A stretch of DNA of 64,000 bases from the NCBI RefSeq assembly GCF_004765815.2, contig NZ_SBIS02000008.1, forward strand, positions 310,001 through 374,000. Direction: 5' to 3'. The notes beneath the pieces were generated by a model. It did no database searches. It saw only the letters and a program-made list of their open reading frames with translations, and had not been told where the DNA came from. This document shows positions 26,951 to 36,453 of this stretch, piece after piece. Origin of the DNA: Halorussus salinus. Its GTDB lineage: Archaea; Halobacteriota; Halobacteria; Halobacteriales; Haladaptataceae. A program made the position numbers and the translations under genes. How positions within the stretch are numbered: position 1 is the first letter of the stretch; each line of letters starts with the position of its first letter.

Positions 26951-28633
26951 TCAGTAGCCCGTCGCGTTGCCGTCCTTGCGCGGTTCGGTCGCGCCCGAGA
27001 GGACCGGCTCGCCCGAGTCGAGACCTTCGATGCGGCTAATCTGGGCACCGCCGAACATCACCGGCGGGAGGACGCGCACGTCGTGGCCCTTCCGGGCGAG
27101 TTTCGACTGCGTGGCCCCGTCGAGTCGCCCCTCGACCGCCAACTCGCCCGACTCGCGGTAGCGCCAGCGCGGGTGGTCGAGCGCGGCCTGCAGGGGCATG
27201 TCGTAATCCACGATATTCGAAATTAGTTGGACGTGGCCCTGCGGTTGCATGTACCCGCCCATCACGCCGAAGGCCGCCCAGTCGTCGTCGCCGAACTTCG
27301 CGAGGCCCGGAATCAGCGTGTGGAACGGGCGTTTGCCCGGTTCGAGGCTGTTGGGGTGGTCGGGGTCCAGCGAGAAGGAGGCCCCGCGGTTCTGCAACGC
27401 GATGCCGGTGTCGCCCGCGACGAGTCCCGACCCGAAGCCAGCGAACCGCGAGTTGATGAACGAGACCAGATTCCCCTCGCTGTCGGCGACGGTCAACAGC
27501 ACCGTGTCGGCGTCCTCGGCGTGGGCGTCGGGCACGCCGAACGTCACGTCGTCGTCGGCCGTCTCGCCGATGCCCGCCGCGCGCTCCTCGGCCCACGATT
27601 CGGACGCGAGGGGCGGAATCTCCTCGTATTCGGGGTCGGTGATGTAGCGGTGGCCGTCGTGGAACGCCCGCTTCATCGCTTCCGCGAAGTAGTGGATGCG
27701 CTCGGGCGAGTCGAGCGGGTAGTCGCCAGCGCCGACCTCCTCGGCGACGTTGAGGGCTTCGAGCGCGACGAGACCCTGATTGTTCGGCGGGAGTTCGTAG
27801 ATTTCCGCGCCGTTGTAGGTCGTCGAGACCGGGTCGAGGAACTCCGGTTCGAAGTCGGCCAAGTCCTCGACGGTCATGAACCCGCCCTGCGCTTGGACTT
27901 CATGGGCGATTTTCTCCGCGATTTCGCCCTCGTACACCACGTCCGCGCCCTCCTCGGCGATTTTGCGCATCGACTCGCCGAGTCGTGGGAGGGCCATCCG
28001 CTCGCCGACCTCCGGCGCGCGACCGTCTTTGAGGTACGCCTCGCGGGCGTGGTCGTCGGTGAACAACTCCTCCGCGCCGGTCCAGTGAGACGCGATGATT
28101 TCGGAGACGGGGTACCCCTCGGTCGCGTACTCGATTGCTGGCTGGAGTGCGTCGGCGAGCGACAACTCGCCCAACTCCTGCACGGTGGCCTCCCACCCGC
28201 GGGCCGTGCCGGGCACCGTGACCGCGTGGGGACCGAGGAACGGCATCCCCGCGTCGGCATCGGCGTCGGTCGCGTAGCCCCGCGATTCGGGGTAGTACTC
28301 GGCGGCGTCAGCGTCGGCCTCCAGCGCCGCCTCGACGTTCTCGATGGTCGCCTCCGCGGGCGCGCCGCCGCAGGAGCGCATCGCGCCGACCTCGCCGTCG
28401 GCGGTCCGGTAGAGCGCGAACACGTCGCCGCCGAGGCCGGTACTGGTCGGTTCCACGACGTTGAGCGCCGCGGCGGTCGCCACCGCGGCGTCGAAGGCGT
28501 TGCCGCCCTCGCGCAACAACTGGACGCCCGCCTCGGCGGCGAGCGGTTGGCTGGTGGCGACGAGTCCGTTCGGCGCGTGGACGGTCGAGCGTCGGGACGT
28601 GAAGCGGTCGGGGTCCGGGTCCGAGTCGGTCAT
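26951..28633 (-). CDS. ggt: Gamma-glutamyltransferase family protein
   Basis: The 560-residue Ntn-hydrolase precursor begins at ATG 28633 (MTDSDPDPDRFTSRRSTVHA). GLVATSQPLAAEAGVQLLRE, GGNAFDAAVATAAALNVVEP and TGLGGDVFALYRT form the usual start. The autoprocessing site is in HAEDADTVLLTVADSEGN, with the nucleophilic Thr after Asp. GYMQPQGHVQLISN and DHPRWRY end the small subunit. No signal peptide is present, so a cytoplasmic enzyme is expected. The family transfers or hydrolyses gamma-glutamyl groups; haloarchaea use gamma-glutamylcysteine as thiol. The Asp-rich DADADAG stretch at about 143 is a halophilic insert. It lies downstream of an amidohydrolase gene on the same strand. Confidence 0.92.
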   Translation of the reverse strand: MTDSDPDPDRFTSRRSTVHAPNGLVATSQPLAAEAGVQLLREGGNAFDAAVATAAALNVVEPTSTGLGGDVFALYRTADGEVGAMRSCGGAPAEATIENVEAALEADADAAEYYPESRGYATDADADAGMPFLGPHAVTVPGTARGWEATVQELGELSLADALQPAIEYATEGYPVSEIIASHWTGAEELFTDDHAREAYLKDGRAPEVGERMALPRLGESMRKIAEEGADVVYEGEIAEKIAHEVQAQGGFMTVEDLADFEPEFLDPVSTTYNGAEIYELPPNNQGLVALEALNVAEEVGAGDYPLDSPERIHYFAEAMKRAFHDGHRYITDPEYEEIPPLASESWAEERAAGIGETADDDVTFGVPDAHAEDADTVLLTVADSEGNLVSFINSRFAGFGSGLVAGDTGIALQNRGASFSLDPDHPNSLEPGKRPFHTLIPGLAKFGDDDWAAFGVMGGYMQPQGHVQLISNIVDYDMPLQAALDHPRWRYRESGELAVEGRLDGATQSKLARKGHDVRVLPPVMFGGAQISRIEGLDSGEPVLSGATEPRKDGNATGY

Positions 28634-28747
28634 GGTTCGGGATTGCGTGGCGGGGGTCAAAAACGACCGGGAAGGGGCAGGACAGGACCGTTTTCTGCGG
28701 CCGGTTCCGGAACCGCGACTCGAACCGCTCGCACGGCGTCGCCGCAC

Positions 28748-30175
28748 TCAGTTCCGAACGACGCCCTCCGGCCCGCGCGCAAGATACTCCCGGCCGCCTT
28801 TCTCGACCTGCAACTCGCCGTCCTCCACGACGACCTCGCCGCCGACGATGGTGTGAGTCGGGAGACCGGTTAGCTCCTCGCCGTGGAACGTCGAGTAGCG
28901 CGGTTCCATCGTGTGGTAGAAATCGTCGTCCACGACCGCGGACTTTTCGAGGTCCACCAGCACCATGTCGGCGTCCGACCCCTCGACCAGCGCGCCCTTC
29001 CGGGGGTAGAGACCCCACCGCCGGGCGTTGTTCTCGCAGGCGACTTCCACGAGACGCTCCATCGAGATGCGGTTTCTGTTGACGCCCTCGCTCATCATCA
29101 CCGGCAGGAAGTACTCGATGCCGTTGTTGTCGCCGGGAATCGCGTCCCACACGTCGCCGTGCTTGCCCTCGCCCTTCTCCTTGAACTCGATTTTGTGCGG
29201 GCAGTGGTCGGTCCCGAGGTACTCGACGGTACCGGTTCGCAGGCCCTCCCAGAGGCGCTTCCTGCTCTCCTCGCCCCGGAGCGGCGGCGAAATCTTCCCC
29301 CAGACGCCCAACTCGTCGTCGTCTTTCGTGTGGCTGAGGAACGCGGGCAGGGTCTCGGCGTGGAGGTTGACGCCCCGCTCCTGAAACCGCTCGCAGATAT
29401 CCACGCCCTCGCCCGTGGACATGTGGACGATGTACGCCCGCGAGTCGGTGTACTCCGTGAGGCGGCCGATCTGCTCTATCTGCATCGCCTCGCAGATGTT
29501 GGGTGCAGATTCCGACCACGCTTCGAGGTCGTTACGCCCCTCGTCCCGTAACTCTTTCCGGCGCTCGACGGCCAAGTCCTCGTTCTCGGCGTGGAACATC
29601 ACCACGCCGTCGTTAATGTCCGACACTTTGTCGAGGACCTTGTAGACTCGTCCGGCGTCGGAGTGGTCGATGCCCAACTCGGGCGAAGCGTGCTTGTACC
29701 AGTTGAAGAATACCTTGAACGAGCGAACGCCCTCGTCGGCGAGGTCGCGTATCTCCTCGACGTGGTGGTCCTGATGCACGATGGCGTGGTACGCGAAGTC
29801 GATGTAGGAGTTCTCGCGGCCGACCTCGCGGAAGAAGTCCATGTCGGGCAGGTAGGGTTCGGGCTGGAGGAGAAAGTTGACCACGGTGGTCACGCCGCCG
29901 TGGACCGCTCCTCGGGTCTCGGTCTCGAAGTCGTGGGCCAGCCCCTCGTGGTAATCGTACTCGTAGCGCGACAGCCCCCAGTGGACGTGCGGGTCGATGA
30001 AGCCGGGAATCAGGTAGTTGCCGTCGGCGTCGATGGTCCGGTCGGCCTCGGGGAGATTCCGGTCGCTCCCGACCGTGACAATTCGGCCGTCTTCGGCCGC
30101 GACGCCGCCGTCGATGGTCCCGCTGGGCGTGACGACGCGGGCGTTGGTGACTCGGAGGTCTGCATGAGTATCCAT
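28748..30175 (-). CDS. Dihydroorotase/dihydropyrimidinase-family amidohydrolase
   Basis: The ATG at 30175 gives 475 residues; a GTG four codons upstream (30187) is possible. PGFIDPHVHWGLSRYEYDY supplies the metal HxH, RSFKVFFNWYK the carboxylated Lys, VMFHAENEDLAVERRKELRD and AYIVHMSTGEG the next His ligands, and VEYLGTDHCPHKIEFKE the catalytic Asp. Members hydrolyse cyclic amide rings (dihydropyrimidine, allantoin, hydantoin). The exact substrate is not clear. Its partner downstream on the same strand (114 bp away) is a gamma-glutamyltransferase, so a route for cyclic amide or peptide degradation is conceivable (inference). Confidence 0.88.
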   Translation of the reverse strand: MDTHADLRVTNARVVTPSGTIDGGVAAEDGRIVTVGSDRNLPEADRTIDADGNYLIPGFIDPHVHWGLSRYEYDYHEGLAHDFETETRGAVHGGVTTVVNFLLQPEPYLPDMDFFREVGRENSYIDFAYHAIVHQDHHVEEIRDLADEGVRSFKVFFNWYKHASPELGIDHSDAGRVYKVLDKVSDINDGVVMFHAENEDLAVERRKELRDEGRNDLEAWSESAPNICEAMQIEQIGRLTEYTDSRAYIVHMSTGEGVDICERFQERGVNLHAETLPAFLSHTKDDDELGVWGKISPPLRGEESRKRLWEGLRTGTVEYLGTDHCPHKIEFKEKGEGKHGDVWDAIPGDNNGIEYFLPVMMSEGVNRNRISMERLVEVACENNARRWGLYPRKGALVEGSDADMVLVDLEKSAVVDDDFYHTMEPRYSTFHGEELTGLPTHTIVGGEVVVEDGELQVEKGGREYLARGPEGVVRN

Positions 30176-30187
30176 AACATGTGTCAC

Positions 30188-30568
30188 AGACGGCCGGGAC
30201 TTAGAGTTACGGGTGCGCTAGGGCCGACTCGGGACGAGGAGTGGAATCGTCGGAAGGACCGAAATAGAGATCAGGAGCAAGGAGAATCGAGATGGAGGGA
30301 CAAAGAGAGTTGAGAGGGAGAAACGAGGAGAATCGAGATGAAGCGAACTGATGCCGACACCACGGAGTCACTGCGCCGCGACCACACGAACCCGCGACCG
30401 CGGGCCTCACACCTCCCCAACCTCGTCGGCCGCATCCGCGGCCGACATCCCTCGCGCGGATGGGCGCGCTCACGAGGGAGCGCGCCCGCACGCGCCGGTC
30501 GATTAACGCAGTTTCCGGATTCGGTGGACAAACTGGGAAGATTGCTCGGATTTGCTCGTCGCCGGGAC
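30188..30568. other. Intergenic region carrying repeat copy 2
   Basis: It contains direct repeats of AGGAGAATCGAGATG (about 30281 and 30326) next to the dispersed element copy 2 (30340-30502). No gene is visible. Confidence 0.5.
30340..30502 (+). repeat. Dispersed intergenic element, copy 2
   Basis: Starts GAAGCGAACTGATGCCGACAC, has the identical 18-bp core CCTCACACCTCCCCAACC (30405-30422), an internal GGCCGC-ATCC-GCGGCC hairpin (about 30429-30444), and a 10-bp terminal hairpin GGGCGCGCTC-ACGAGG-GAGCGCGCCC (30462-30487), ending CGCGCCGGTCGA. Same orientation as the other copies. Confidence 0.8.
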
Positions 30569-31027
30569 TCACGCCGACTCGTCGTCCTCGCGCTCATCGC
30601 TCGACTCGATGTCCAGCAGTGGCCGAAGCGCCTCCGCGAAAGCGTCCGTGTCGGCCGGGAAGACGGAAATCGGCTTCGCGCGACCTTCGACCCGGATGCG
30701 GACCTTCCCGCGCTTGCGGTACGTCCAGTAGAGGCTGACCGCGCCGAACGCCGCGAACGCGAGTCCGAGGAGCGCGCTTCCTCGAACCGAGTAGAGCCCG
30801 TAGCCGACCAACAGGACGCTCAAGACGGCGAGGAAGGTGTCGAACTCCTCGACCGTAACCTCGGCCACGTCGTCCAGCGCGACGCGGGTCAGGTCCGGGT
30901 CGTCCGAGTCCGCGTCGGTGACGACCAGCAGGTAGTCGTCGGAGAGCGCGACGGACCCGCCGGTCCGGAGCGACAGGCGCTCGCGGACCGACTCGCCGTC
31001 GGGGAGCGCGTCGGAGATGGCAGTCAT
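30569..31027 (-). CDS. Membrane protein with two helices, PH-like ends
   Basis: The ATG at 31027 gives 152 residues (MTAISDALPDGESVRERLSL). An N-terminal strand-rich part (LRTGGSVALSDDYLLVVTDA, LTRVALDDVAEVTVEEFDTF) precedes two hydrophobic helices (LAVLSVLLVGYGLYSV, ALLGLAFAAFGAVSLYWTYR). A second strand-rich part follows (GKVRIRVEGRAKPISVFPAD), then an acidic tail. The strand parts resemble halves of a PH-like domain split by the helices. No function is known to me. Confidence 0.75.
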   Translation of the reverse strand: MTAISDALPDGESVRERLSLRTGGSVALSDDYLLVVTDADSDDPDLTRVALDDVAEVTVEEFDTFLAVLSVLLVGYGLYSVRGSALLGLAFAAFGAVSLYWTYRKRGKVRIRVEGRAKPISVFPADTDAFAEALRPLLDIESSDEREDDESA

Positions 31028-31243
31028 CGTTTGGGGTTGTAATCGGGGTGGCAAAAAGTGTGGGTTCGCGGTCGCGAGTCAGGAGTGATTTGGAGGTAAC
31101 CACGAGAGTCCCCGAAGAAGGAGTTTAGAAAGCCCCCCGCTCGCGGTCACTCCGCCCACACAATCGGGTGATCAGTCGAGCGTCTGCCGGTGGTCTGGTC
31201 AATCGAGCGTCCGAGAAAGAGGAGAAAAGGTCGAAACGAAGGC

Positions 31244-31834
31244 TCAGGCCGCTTCCTTTAGCTCCTCGTACTGCTCCTCGAAGCGGGACTTGCACGACGA
31301 ACAGCAGAACTGGTAGAGGTCGCCGTCGATGCGCGCCGACTCGCCCTCGCTGGTGACGGAGTTGCCACACTCGTCACACTCCAGCGCGAACTCGACGCCG
31401 CGGGGGTCGGGGTGCCACGCCGAGTCCGCCAACAGACGGACCTCGTACTCCCGGATGTCGTCGGTGTCCAGCACGTCGTCCAGCAGGGGTTCGACCGCGC
31501 CGTCCTGCAGGCGCGCGTGGAAGACGACGTGTCCGTCCGCGGTCACGAAGACGTGTTCGACGCCCTCGATTTTCTCGACGCCGTCCCGGACCGAGGAGAC
31601 CCGGCCGGGTTCGACGTGGAGGTCCACGAGGACCGCCACGCCCTCCGAGAGGAGCGAGCGGTCCACGTCCACGGTGAATCGCTCCACGACGCCGATTTCG
31701 CGCAGTCGGTCGATGCGGTCGGAGACCGTCGGCGGCGAGAGGTTCACCGCGTCGGCGATCTCCTTGTACGGTCGGCGGGCGTCGGCCACGAGGAGTTGCA
31801 GGATTTCGAGGTCGGTCTCGTCGAGTTCTCGCAT
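31244..31834 (-). CDS. Lrp/AsnC regulator with C-terminal TRASH metal-binding domain
   Basis: The ATG at 31834 gives 196 residues. MRELDETDLEILQLLVADAR and EIADAVNLSPPTVSDRIDRL are an AsnC-type HTH. Residues about 60-135 form the ligand-binding ferredoxin-like domain. The C-terminus is a TRASH zinc-ribbon-like domain, LECDECGNSVTSEGE...YQFCCSSCKSRFEEQYEEL, with CxxC and CCxxC. Archaeal regulators of this build (CopR/CopT type) sense copper or other soft metals. No copper ATPase or chaperone gene is adjacent, though a multicopper oxidase and halocyanin lie 5 kb away. It probably controls metal homeostasis (inference). Confidence 0.88.
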   Translation of the reverse strand: MRELDETDLEILQLLVADARRPYKEIADAVNLSPPTVSDRIDRLREIGVVERFTVDVDRSLLSEGVAVLVDLHVEPGRVSSVRDGVEKIEGVEHVFVTADGHVVFHARLQDGAVEPLLDDVLDTDDIREYEVRLLADSAWHPDPRGVEFALECDECGNSVTSEGESARIDGDLYQFCCSSCKSRFEEQYEELKEAA

Positions 31835-31946
31835 TATCAAACGAGTTGTCTGTCCACGATAGAAACACTTTTCGTCATCTTTCGGCCGCGAACGTACGAA
31901 AAAAGTCGCTCGGCGGGTCAGCGGGCGCGCGACGACCGGCCGCCGC

Positions 31947-33074
31947 TCAGTCGTCGGCGACCGCCGCGTTCGCCTCGGTCTGCGCCTCCGCGATGCGGGC
32001 CTGCACGTCCACGGTCCGACCCGTCTCGGCGGCCTCGTAGGCGGCCTCAGTCAGCGCCGTCACCTGCAAGCCGAACGACCCCGGCACCGCGGGGTCCGAG
32101 TCTTCTTCGACCGCGCGCACGAAGTCCGAGAGCTTTCGCCGGGTGAGCGCGAGGAAGTCCCTGTCGCCCGAAACCTCGCCCTCGTAGGTCGCGCCCTCCT
32201 CGGAGACGGTGAGGCGGTCCTCGTCGTACCGGACGTGGCCCTCGGTGCCCCAGAACACGATTCCCTCGTCGGGGTCGCCGTGGGTGCCGTCGCCGACGAC
32301 GCCGACGCTGGCCGTGACGAGCGAGAAGGGCAGTCGCTCCTCGCCGTCGCAGTCCTCGTCACTGTGGCCGTCGCGGGCGTCCTCGCGGTCGCCGTTACGG
32401 GCGACTCCGGCATCGCGGTCCAGCGTGACCGCCAGCGCAGAGTTCACGTCTACCTCCTCGCCGCGGTCGTCGGTGACTGCGGCGACGCGTCGGGGTTCGG
32501 CGTCGAGCGTCCAGAGGAGGGCGTCCAGCAAGTGGCTCCCCGAGTCGTAGAGTTGGCCGCCGCCAGAGAGGTCGGGGGCGGTGCGCCACGTCCCGCGCTG
32601 GAGGGCTATCCAGTCCTGCCCGAGGTAGGCGTTGACGGCGTGAACGTCGCCGATTCGACCCGAGGAGACCACGCGCTTGAGTTCCCGGAACAGCGGGTCG
32701 AAGTGGCGCTGGTAGCCCACTTGGAGGATTCGGCCCTGCTCGTCGGCCGCGGCGACGAGCGAGACGGCGTTCTCGACGCCGGTCACCATCGGCTTTTCGA
32801 GGAACACGTCCGCGCCCGCCGCGAAGCAGTCCATCGCCTGCTCGTAGTGGAGCGTGTGGGGCGTGACGATGCTGACGGCGTCGAGGTCGTGGGCCGCCAG
32901 CATCTCGTCGTGGCGCTCGTAGGTCGGCGCGTCGGAGGTCGCGGCGAACTCCTCGCGGGCCTCCTCGGACACGTCCGCGCCCGCGACGACTTCCACGTCG
33001 TCCATCTCGTCGTACAATTCGAGTTCGATGCTCCCGAGACCGCCCAACCCGACGGCCCCCAGTCGTACTGTCAT
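31947..33074 (-). CDS. Gfo/Idh/MocA family oxidoreductase
   Basis: The ATG at 33074 gives 375 residues. MTVRLGAVGLGGLGSIELE has the Rossmann GxGxxG, DAVSIVTPHTLHYEQAMDCF the second strand region, and VFLEKPMVTGVENAVSLV the family EKP motif. DSGSHLLDALLW carries the D...H catalytic-site region. An acidic insert at about 213-232 (NGDREDARDGHSDEDCDGEE) is unlike typical family members. These enzymes oxidise sugars, inositols or their nucleotide-linked forms with NAD(P). It is divergent from a glycosyltransferase gene, which hints at sugar metabolism but does not identify the substrate. Confidence 0.9.
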   Translation of the reverse strand: MTVRLGAVGLGGLGSIELELYDEMDDVEVVAGADVSEEAREEFAATSDAPTYERHDEMLAAHDLDAVSIVTPHTLHYEQAMDCFAAGADVFLEKPMVTGVENAVSLVAAADEQGRILQVGYQRHFDPLFRELKRVVSSGRIGDVHAVNAYLGQDWIALQRGTWRTAPDLSGGGQLYDSGSHLLDALLWTLDAEPRRVAAVTDDRGEEVDVNSALAVTLDRDAGVARNGDREDARDGHSDEDCDGEERLPFSLVTASVGVVGDGTHGDPDEGIVFWGTEGHVRYDEDRLTVSEEGATYEGEVSGDRDFLALTRRKLSDFVRAVEEDSDPAVPGSFGLQVTALTEAAYEAAETGRTVDVQARIAEAQTEANAAVADD

Positions 33075-33302
33075 ACCGTCCGCGGGGTAGTTCTTCAATG
33101 TAAATCCGTCGATTTAAATTAGTTGCCGGTGATAAAGCGTTCGCGCTGTCAACCCGAACGGCTAACGGTCTCCGGCGTCGCGTCACTTTCCGACAATACG
33201 TTCGTCGCGTTATACCCGCTCGTACCCGGCCGGTGACGTATCGCGCTTCGCCCAGAATGCCTAACTTCGGCCGGGCGTTGGTTCTCACAGGAGACCGATA
33301 CG

Positions 33303-34520
33303 ATGGGGGAAATTGCCGTTATTCATATGGATCTGATGTCCAAAGGGGGTGGCGAAGCGGTCGCGATGAACGTCTTGGAGGCACTACAGGACGACCACGA
33401 CCTGACGGTCCTAACGCTGACCGACCCCGACCTCCGGGAGTTGAACGACTACTTCGACACCGACGTTGACCCCGCGGCCCTGAGCGTCGAACGGGCGGGC
33501 CTCCTCGCGCCGTGGCTCAACGACGAGTTCGGCCTCAAATACTACGTCCTCCAGAACGCCCTGTTGGGTCGCTACGCCCGGCGGCACGGCGACGAGTACG
33601 ACCTCCTCGTCAGCACCATCAACGAGTTGGGACTCGAATCGAACTCGGTCCAGTACGTCCACTTCCCGTTCGACTGGACGGTGAGTAGCGACGAGCGAGA
33701 CCACATCTTCCACCCGACCGTCGAGGAGGACTCCCTCTACGAGCGACTGGCGACGCGGGTCGCTGGCGTCGAGCGCGAGGACATCCAGCAGAACGCCCTG
33801 CTGGCCAACTCCGGGTGGACCGCCGACGTGGTCGAAGACGCCTACGGAACCCGGCCCGAGGTCCTGCACCCGCCGATAGACACCCGCGAATTCGAGGAGC
33901 GACCGTGGGACGACCGCGAGGAGGGCATCGTCACGGTCGGGCGAATCGAGCGGAGCAAGCGCATCAAGGAACTGATTCGAATTACCGAAGGCGTCCGCGA
34001 GCGCGGTCACGACCTCCACCTGCACGTCATCGGGCCGACCGTGGACGACGAGTACCGCCGCGAGGTACAAGCCCTCGCGTCGGGCCGCGAGTACGTCGAG
34101 TTGGAGGGCGAGGTGCCCCGCGACGAGTTGGTCGAGCGCATCTGCACCCACAAGTACGGCATCCACGGCAAGGAGTACGAACACTTCGGGATGGCCGTCG
34201 CGGAACTGGCCGCGGGCGGGGCGATTCCGTTCGTGCCGAACGAGGGCAGTCAGCACGCCATCGTGGACGACCGCGAGGAGTTACTCTACGGGAGCGTCGA
34301 GGACGCGAAAGCGAAAATCGCTGAGGTGGCCGCGGACCCCGACCTCCAGCGCGAGTTGCGCGAACCGATGGGTCCCGAGGCGATTCGCCGCCGGTTCGGC
34401 CGCGAGCGGTTCCAGCGCCGGATTCGGAAGGTCGTCGCGGAAGCGATGGACCGGCCCGCCGGACGGGTCTCGGAGACGCCGACCGACGCGCCCGCGGAAC
34501 GACCGGCCAGCGGGGACTGA
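33303..34520 (+). CDS. GT-B glycosyltransferase (family 4-like)
   Basis: The 405-residue protein starts MGEIAVIHMDLMSKGGGEAV, the N-terminal Rossmann half with a Gly-rich acceptor loop. VVEDAYGTRPEVLHPPIDTR links the halves. GIVTVGRIERSKRIKELIRI and YEHFGMAVAELAAGGAIPFV supply the C-terminal donor site, including the E-x7-E pair. An AGGAGA ribosome-binding sequence precedes the ATG. The enzyme should transfer a sugar from a nucleotide donor, in surface glycan or glycoprotein synthesis. It is convergent with a second glycosyltransferase gene 4 bp away. Confidence 0.9.
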   Translation: MGEIAVIHMDLMSKGGGEAVAMNVLEALQDDHDLTVLTLTDPDLRELNDYFDTDVDPAALSVERAGLLAPWLNDEFGLKYYVLQNALLGRYARRHGDEYDLLVSTINELGLESNSVQYVHFPFDWTVSSDERDHIFHPTVEEDSLYERLATRVAGVEREDIQQNALLANSGWTADVVEDAYGTRPEVLHPPIDTREFEERPWDDREEGIVTVGRIERSKRIKELIRITEGVRERGHDLHLHVIGPTVDDEYRREVQALASGREYVELEGEVPRDELVERICTHKYGIHGKEYEHFGMAVAELAAGGAIPFVPNEGSQHAIVDDREELLYGSVEDAKAKIAEVAADPDLQRELREPMGPEAIRRRFGRERFQRRIRKVVAEAMDRPAGRVSETPTDAPAERPASGD

Positions 34521-34524
34521 TTTC

Positions 34525-35874
34525 TCAGACGAGTTCGCGGTACGTCGCTTCCAGCGCGTCGGCCGTCGAGTCCCACGTGTAGTTCTCGCGAGCGTGGTCG
34601 CGGCAGGCCCGACCCGCGGCCGCGCGCTCGGCGGGCGCGAGCGCGGCCCACGCTCGCATGCGCTCGGCCAGCGCGTCGGCCGTGACCGATTCGACGACCT
34701 GCTCGGTCGGCACCCTGTCGTCGTCCGACAGTCCGGCCAAAATCTCGGTCGTGCCGCCGACCGGCGTGGCGACGACCGGCGTGCCCGACGCGAGGGCTTC
34801 GAGCGTCGCGAGACCGAACCCCTCCAACTCGCGGGTCGGCAGGACGAAGCAGTCGGCCGTGGCGTACGCTCGGGGCAGGTCCTCGTCGGGCACGTAGCCC
34901 AAGAAGGTCACGTCGTCGGCGATACCGAGCGTCGCGGCCTTCTGTTCTAGCTCCTCGCGGAGCGGCCCGTCGCCCGCGACGTAGAGGTGGGGTCGGTGGT
35001 CGGAGGCGCGCGACTCCTCGGCGCAATCGGCGAGGACGCGCTCGAACGCCTCCAAGAGCATCCCGTGGCCCATCCGAGGAGCGAGGCGTCGGACCGTCAG
35101 GAAGTCGGTTGGACTCGCCGGGCCGCCGTCGGCCGCCGCGTCGGGGGTCGCGGGGTCGCGCTCGACCATCGGGTCGTAGACGCCCGCGTCGGGGCGGTAG
35201 CGGTCCGCATCGACGCCGCCGGGGACGACGGCGGGGTCGGGAATCCCGGCGTCGGCGGCCGGGCCGTGGACCGCCCGGAGTTTCCCGGCCATGAACTCGC
35301 TCAGGGCGAGGACCTGCTGGCAGTCGGCGAGGACCGACCGCTCGATTCGCTCGCGGAGCGCGGCGTTGAGGCGTCGGCGCGGGGCCGAGAGCGCGGCGTC
35401 GTCCGGACCGGCGGGGTCCGTCGCGGGACCGGTCTCGTCCGCCACGTCGTCGGCGCGGTCGGCCGCGTGGCCCGCGCGGATTCGGTACTCGGTCGGCCAC
35501 GGGCTGTGGAAGGTGGCGCTCCGGGGCACGCCATCGGACACGAGGAGGTCCGCCAGCGGGTCGGTGACGGTCCCCTGAAGGCTCAGGAGGTCGGGGTCGG
35601 GCAGGGCCGCGAGGAGGTCCCGGACTTCCCGGACGGCGCTCGGGAGTTGGCGGGCGATTGCCGGTGCCGAACGCTCGGCGATGTCGAGGTCGTAGCGCGC
35701 GACACGGACTCCCGCAATCGTCTCCCGGCGGGGGACCTCGCCCCGGCGGCGCGTCAGGACCGACACGTCGTGGCCCCGCGACGCGAGGCGGCGGGCGGTC
35801 TCGTGGACGTACCGGCCGGTGCCGCCGGAACCGGGGTCGGGGTAGAAGTCGTGCGCCGCCACGACGAGGTGCAT
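34525..35874 (-). CDS. GT-B glycosyltransferase (GT4 type)
   Basis: The 449-residue protein starts MHLVVAAHDFYPDPGSGGTG (acceptor loop) and includes RYVHETARRLASRGHDVSVL. The donor half has VPGGVDADRYRPDAG, VRRLAPRMGHGMLLEAFERV, GYVPDEDLPRAYATADCFVL and LEGFGLATLEALASGTPVVA (E-x7-E). Acidic and Ala/Asp-rich inserts (about residues 135-160 and 245-255) enlarge the usual fold. It is convergent with the neighbouring glycosyltransferase, the stops being only 4 bp apart. Both probably serve surface glycan assembly. Confidence 0.9.
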   Translation of the reverse strand: MHLVVAAHDFYPDPGSGGTGRYVHETARRLASRGHDVSVLTRRRGEVPRRETIAGVRVARYDLDIAERSAPAIARQLPSAVREVRDLLAALPDPDLLSLQGTVTDPLADLLVSDGVPRSATFHSPWPTEYRIRAGHAADRADDVADETGPATDPAGPDDAALSAPRRRLNAALRERIERSVLADCQQVLALSEFMAGKLRAVHGPAADAGIPDPAVVPGGVDADRYRPDAGVYDPMVERDPATPDAAADGGPASPTDFLTVRRLAPRMGHGMLLEAFERVLADCAEESRASDHRPHLYVAGDGPLREELEQKAATLGIADDVTFLGYVPDEDLPRAYATADCFVLPTRELEGFGLATLEALASGTPVVATPVGGTTEILAGLSDDDRVPTEQVVESVTADALAERMRAWAALAPAERAAAGRACRDHARENYTWDSTADALEATYRELV

Positions 35875-35958
35875 GGAGGAGCAACGCCGGAGGCGGCCAA
35901 ATGCTCGGCGGCCGGAGCGGGAGTACGATTTATCCGTCGGGAGTGAGACGCGCTCGAT

Positions 35959-36453
35959 ATGCTATCGTCCCCGAAGCGGTTGGCCCTCGAAGCCCTCCCG
36001 GTCGCCGGAATACTGCTGTTCTGGAACCTGCTCGCTGGCATCGCGCACTTTCAGAACGTCGGCGGTTCGGTCGGGAGCGCGGGCGTCGTGATGGCCGCGC
36101 TCTACGTCGTGGTGCGCGGCGTGGCGCTGGCGTCGGACGTGCTACCTCCGGCGACCGACAACGTGGCCACGATTCTCTACCAGAACGCCCTCCTCGCGCT
36201 CCCGGCCGGAGCGTGGTTCGTCGCCGCGATGGTCGTCGGCGCGGTCGAGGCGTACGTCTACGAGTTCACGTGGGTCCTCGCGTCGGTCAAGACCGCGCTC
36301 GGCGGCGCTGGCCTCGGCGTCGTCGGTCTCTACGCCGTCGCGGCCGGGCACCGCGAACTCGTCGGCGAGGAGCCAACGGGCGGGCGACCGTCGCCGGACC
36401 GGGAGGGCGCGGACGGCGAATCGAGGAGCGGAGGCTCCTCGGCCGACGACTGA
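35959..36453 (+). CDS. Four-helix membrane protein, hypothetical
   Basis: The 164-residue protein has helices around ALEALPVAGILLFWNLLAGI, GVVMAALYVVVRGVALASDV, ALLALPAGAWFVAAMVVGAV and ALGGAGLGVVGLYAVAAGHR, then a Gly/Ser/Asp-rich tail of about 35 residues. I recognise no family. Upstream, GATTTATCCG (about 35929-35938) is the probable TATA element for a short-leader transcript. It is divergent from the glycosyltransferase gene. Confidence 0.78.
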   Translation: MLSSPKRLALEALPVAGILLFWNLLAGIAHFQNVGGSVGSAGVVMAALYVVVRGVALASDVLPPATDNVATILYQNALLALPAGAWFVAAMVVGAVEAYVYEFTWVLASVKTALGGAGLGVVGLYAVAAGHRELVGEEPTGGRPSPDREGADGESRSGGSSADD